In this document: one piece after another, positions 30,907 to 32,986 of the stretch
How positions within the stretch are numbered: the stretch's first letter is position 1
Layout: each line of letters begins with the position of its first letter
NCBI GenBank assembly: GCA_035555855.1
Contig: DATMGD010000022.1
Location: 1-32,986 of the forward strand
Source of the DNA: Palsa-892 sp035555855
Lineage (GTDB): Bacteria; Pseudomonadota; Alphaproteobacteria; Rhizobiales; Xanthobacteraceae
Length of the DNA: 32,986 nucleotides
Reading direction: 5' to 3'
The notes under the pieces: model-generated
Databases searched by the model: none
The model's input: only the letters and a program-made list of their open reading frames with translations
Told to the model about the DNA's origin: nothing
Made by a program: the position numbers and the translations under genes

Positions 30907-32343
30907 TCAGTCATTGATGAAGCCGAAATTGCCGCGATAGGCGCGCGCGTCGGCCGTGCCGCGAAGCCCGTAGGTACGATTGAGCTGATTCATGAAAACG
31001 GTTTGCGGATCGGAAGCATCGGCAAAACCGTCATCCGGGCGCGAAAGCTCACGAGGCGCGACCGGATTGACGATGTAAGGGGTTACGAGGATGACGAGTT
31101 CGGTCTGACCGGTCTGGTAATCCCGGCTCTTGAACAGCGTCCCGAGGATCGGAAGATTCATCAGGCCCGGCACGCCGTTGATGTTCTGCTTGGTCTGTTC
31201 CTGGATCAGGCCGCCAAGCGCAAGCGAGCCGCCCGACGGCAGCTCGACGGTGGAGCTCGCACGACGAACCTTGAGCGCAGGGATGGTGATGTTGACCATC
31301 TTGATCGCGCCGTCGGAGGAAAGCTCGCTGACCTCGGTGCCGATCCGAAGGCTGATGCGGCCTTCCGAAAGCACGACCGGCGTGAATTCGAGGCCGACGC
31401 CGAATTGCTTGAACTGGATCTGCACCTGACAGGTGCCGCCCTGATCGCAGCTCTGGCCGCCCGGCACCGGGAATTCGCCGCCGGCGAGGAACTTCGCGGT
31501 TTCGCCCGAGATCGCTGTCAGGTTCGGCTCCGCCAGCGTGCGCATGACGCCCGACTGCTCCATCGCGCGCAACGTCGCCTTGATCGTGCCGCCCGAGGGC
31601 AGATTGAAAGTCGGCGTCAGGTTGTTGTTGGAGATCGACTGGTTCTGCACCGAGAACGGATTGTCCGAATTGAAGTTCAGGACAGTGTTGCCGATCTGGA
31701 TATTAGAGCCCGCGAGATCGAGGCCAAGCTGCTTCAGGACCGTGCGCTGAATTTCAGCGACCGTGACCTTGAGAAGCACCTGCTCCTTGCCGTTGATGGT
31801 CAGACCGTTGACGACCTTGTTGGGGTCGGCGACCAGGCGACCGGCGGCTTCGACGACTTTTTGCGCGTCGGCGGCATTGGCGACCTGGCCGGAAAGCACC
31901 ACGCTATCGCCGACGATATCGACGTTGACGCGCGCACCCGGCAGCATCTTGCGGATCGCATCGCGCAAGCCGCCGCTGTCGCGGCCGACTTCGATGTCAT
32001 AGGCCGCGATCTGGCGGCCGTCGCCATTGAAGAAAATAACGTTGGTCTGCCCTGCCGCGACGCCGATCAGATAGGCGCGGCGCGCCGAACGGACGACCGC
32101 ATTGGCGATCTTCGGATCGGCGACGAGCACGTCCTTGGCGTCTTCGGGCAGTTCGACGACCGACGACTTGCCGATGCCGAGCGCGAGGAAGCGCGAATTA
32201 CTGGGAGCGACGCCGGACGACTGAACGCCGGTGCTGAGCGAATCCGCCGCCTGTATCGGCTGCCAGATCGCCGGCGCGCATAGCGCGAGCAGGAGTGCCG
32301 CAAGAGCACTCCATCGGGTCACGGCCGCGTGGTGGGATTGCAT
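30907..32343 (-). CDS. cpaC: Tad pilus outer-membrane secretin CpaC
   Basis: Forms the multimeric outer-membrane channel for the pilus. The ATG at 32343 (MQSHHAAVTR) has AGGAG seven bases upstream and gives 478 residues; the longer frame to 32412 has no ribosome site. The Sec signal peptide ends near IQA-ADS (about 32). A short N-terminal pilus-type domain (SSVVELPEDAKDVLVADPKIANAVV) and a BON-like domain (RVNVDIVGDSVVLSGQV) come next. The secretin core follows, with VPGLMNLPILGTLFKSR as the secretin signature near residues 392-408. Cys in GGQSCDQGGTCQ may form a small disulfide loop. It follows cpaB by 25 bases. Confidence 0.95.
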   Translation of the reverse strand: MQSHHAAVTRWSALAALLLALCAPAIWQPIQAADSLSTGVQSSGVAPSNSRFLALGIGKSSVVELPEDAKDVLVADPKIANAVVRSARRAYLIGVAAGQTNVIFFNGDGRQIAAYDIEVGRDSGGLRDAIRKMLPGARVNVDIVGDSVVLSGQVANAADAQKVVEAAGRLVADPNKVVNGLTINGKEQVLLKVTVAEIQRTVLKQLGLDLAGSNIQIGNTVLNFNSDNPFSVQNQSISNNNLTPTFNLPSGGTIKATLRAMEQSGVMRTLAEPNLTAISGETAKFLAGGEFPVPGGQSCDQGGTCQVQIQFKQFGVGLEFTPVVLSEGRISLRIGTEVSELSSDGAIKMVNITIPALKVRRASSTVELPSGGSLALGGLIQEQTKQNINGVPGLMNLPILGTLFKSRDYQTGQTELVILVTPYIVNPVAPRELSRPDDGFADASDPQTVFMNQLNRTYGLRGTADARAYRGNFGFIND

Positions 32344-32368
32344 GATCTGTCTCCTCGCGTCCGCGCCG

Positions 32369-32986
32369 TTATTTGAAGGTCTGCACTGTATCGACGCCGA
32401 AGCGCACGACATTGACGTTGCCGCTTTGGTCTTCGTTGACGTCGGTTTTGGGTTCTTTGTTTTCGGCGAGCGCGCGCAAGGCGAGCGAAAGCGTGCCGCG
32501 CTGACGGGAGAGCGCCAGAATTTCGGTCTGGCGCGGCGTCAGCTCGATCGTCGCGGTTTTGCCGACGACGACTTTCTGGCCGTTCTTCTCCTCGACTGTC
32601 TGGTCGATCGCCAGCACACGCACGTTGCGCAAAATAGTTTCGCTGGTGAAGCCGTCGCCGCCGGAAATTTTCTGCTTCTCCTGATCGCGGCGGGTGAGCA
32701 GCACATCGACGTGATCGTTCGGCAGGATGAAACCGCCGACGCCCGTCTCCGGCGAAATATCGGTCGAGATTGCGCGCATGCCCGGCGACAGGATCGCCGA
32801 CATGAAACCCGAGCCGTTGGCGCGGATCATTTTCTGTTCGCGGATCGGCTCGCCGGCGACGAACGGTGCGCGAGCGATCGCGCCCTTCAATTCCTCGACG
32901 GCATTCGGCTGCGTTTTCTTCTGGATGTATTGCGCATTCGCGGCGCTCGCCGGCCAGGTCTGCCAGTCGAGGTCGCCCGGCTGTAT
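32369..32986 (-). CDS. cpaB: Pilus assembly protein CpaB, 5' end cut by window edge
   Basis: CpaB/RcpC is a periplasmic protein of the Tad system; some versions bind peptidoglycan through the SAF domain. The frame is open from 32986 to the TAA at 32369, so 205 C-terminal residues are present of about 260 to 280. It begins IQPGDLDWQTWP, a conserved CpaB stretch, then a SAF domain with LKGAIARAPFVAGEPI. The RcpC/CpaB domain follows (ISTDISPETGVGGFILPNDHVDVLLTRR in two conserved blocks) and ends with KTATIELTPRQTEILALSRQ and a charged tail. The signal anchor lies outside the window. It is the first visible gene of the tad run. Confidence 0.93.
   Translation of the reverse strand: MQPGDLDWQTWPASAANAQYIQKKTQPNAVEELKGAIARAPFVAGEPIREQKMIRANGSGFMSAILSPGMRAISTDISPETGVGGFILPNDHVDVLLTRRDQEKQKISGGDGFTSETILRNVRVLAIDQTVEEKNGQKVVVGKTATIELTPRQTEILALSRQRGTLSLALRALAENKEPKTDVNEDQSGNVNVVRFGVDTVQTFK

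Noticed and set aside
30133..32283. 716-residue open frame on the plus strand opposite cpaE, cpaD and cpaC
   Set aside because: It is antisense to three well-supported tad genes, is very rich in Arg, Asp and Ala, and shows no domain. In GC-rich DNA the antisense frame of a real gene often stays open.
1..32986. Search for CRISPR arrays, tRNAs, insertion sequences, prophage genes or toxin-antitoxin pairs
   Set aside because: No regularly spaced repeats, transposase or integrase motifs, terminal inverted repeats or tRNA-like cloverleaf sequences were noticed; the gene content is core-like.

Overview
The window is a GC-rich, densely packed chromosomal segment from an alphaproteobacterium, most likely of the order Hyphomicrobiales (Rhizobiales). 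The evidence is the def-fmt pair, the ffs-dnaX-ybaB-recR block, the kdsB-pheA pair next to a membrane-anchored class I cytochrome c, a yejABEF-type peptide importer with two binding proteins, and a complete run of Caulobacter-type cpa/tad pilus genes. I see no insertion sequence, prophage, CRISPR array or tRNA. Nearly all DNA is coding, and many neighbours overlap by 1 to 8 bases.

Layout from left to right. (1) 1-5690: translation start and end processing (fmt partial, def, both -), rmuC and ampG (+), then a secreted DUF1176-like protein, recR and ybaB (-). (2) 5687-9645: dnaX and the 4.5S SRP RNA gene on the minus strand, with a frame-broken small secreted Cys-rich gene between them. Diverging from these is a guanidine-II (mini-ykkC) riboswitch in front of a gdx/sugE exporter, a HIT-family hydrolase and nudC. 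(3) 9655-12120: pheA and kdsB (-), then cytochrome c (+) ending in a strong intrinsic terminator. (4) 12246-20891: six co-directional, mostly overlapping genes: two peptide-binding proteins, two permeases, a double-ATPase and a GhrA-type 2-hydroxyacid dehydrogenase. (5) 20888-23120: a coupled M17 aminopeptidase and an NlpC/P60 peptidase (-). (6) 23259-25324: a TadD-like lipoprotein overlapping an MFS transporter (+). (7) 25362-32986: tadC, tadB, cpaF, cpaE, cpaD, cpaC and a partial cpaB on the minus strand, transcribed in the order B to C.

Themes. Peptide and cell-wall turnover recur: ampG, the yej importer, and the NlpC/P60-aminopeptidase pair, which carry no export signal and so probably act in the cytoplasm. 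The tad cluster supplies the secretin, assembly ATPase, localisation ATPase, inner-membrane platform and lipoproteins for a Flp-type pilus. The prepilin and prepilin peptidase are not in the window.

The most notable non-coding signals are the two ACGG-loop hairpins of the guanidine riboswitch at 7866-7913, the SRP RNA, the reading-frame-broken Cys-rich gene at 7460-7648, a terminator-like hairpin just before the cytochrome c start, and two near-consensus CtrA half-site pairs before tadD. I found no wholly new system. The best candidates for follow-up are the guanidine-controlled gdx-HIT-nudC operon and the Cys-rich small gene.
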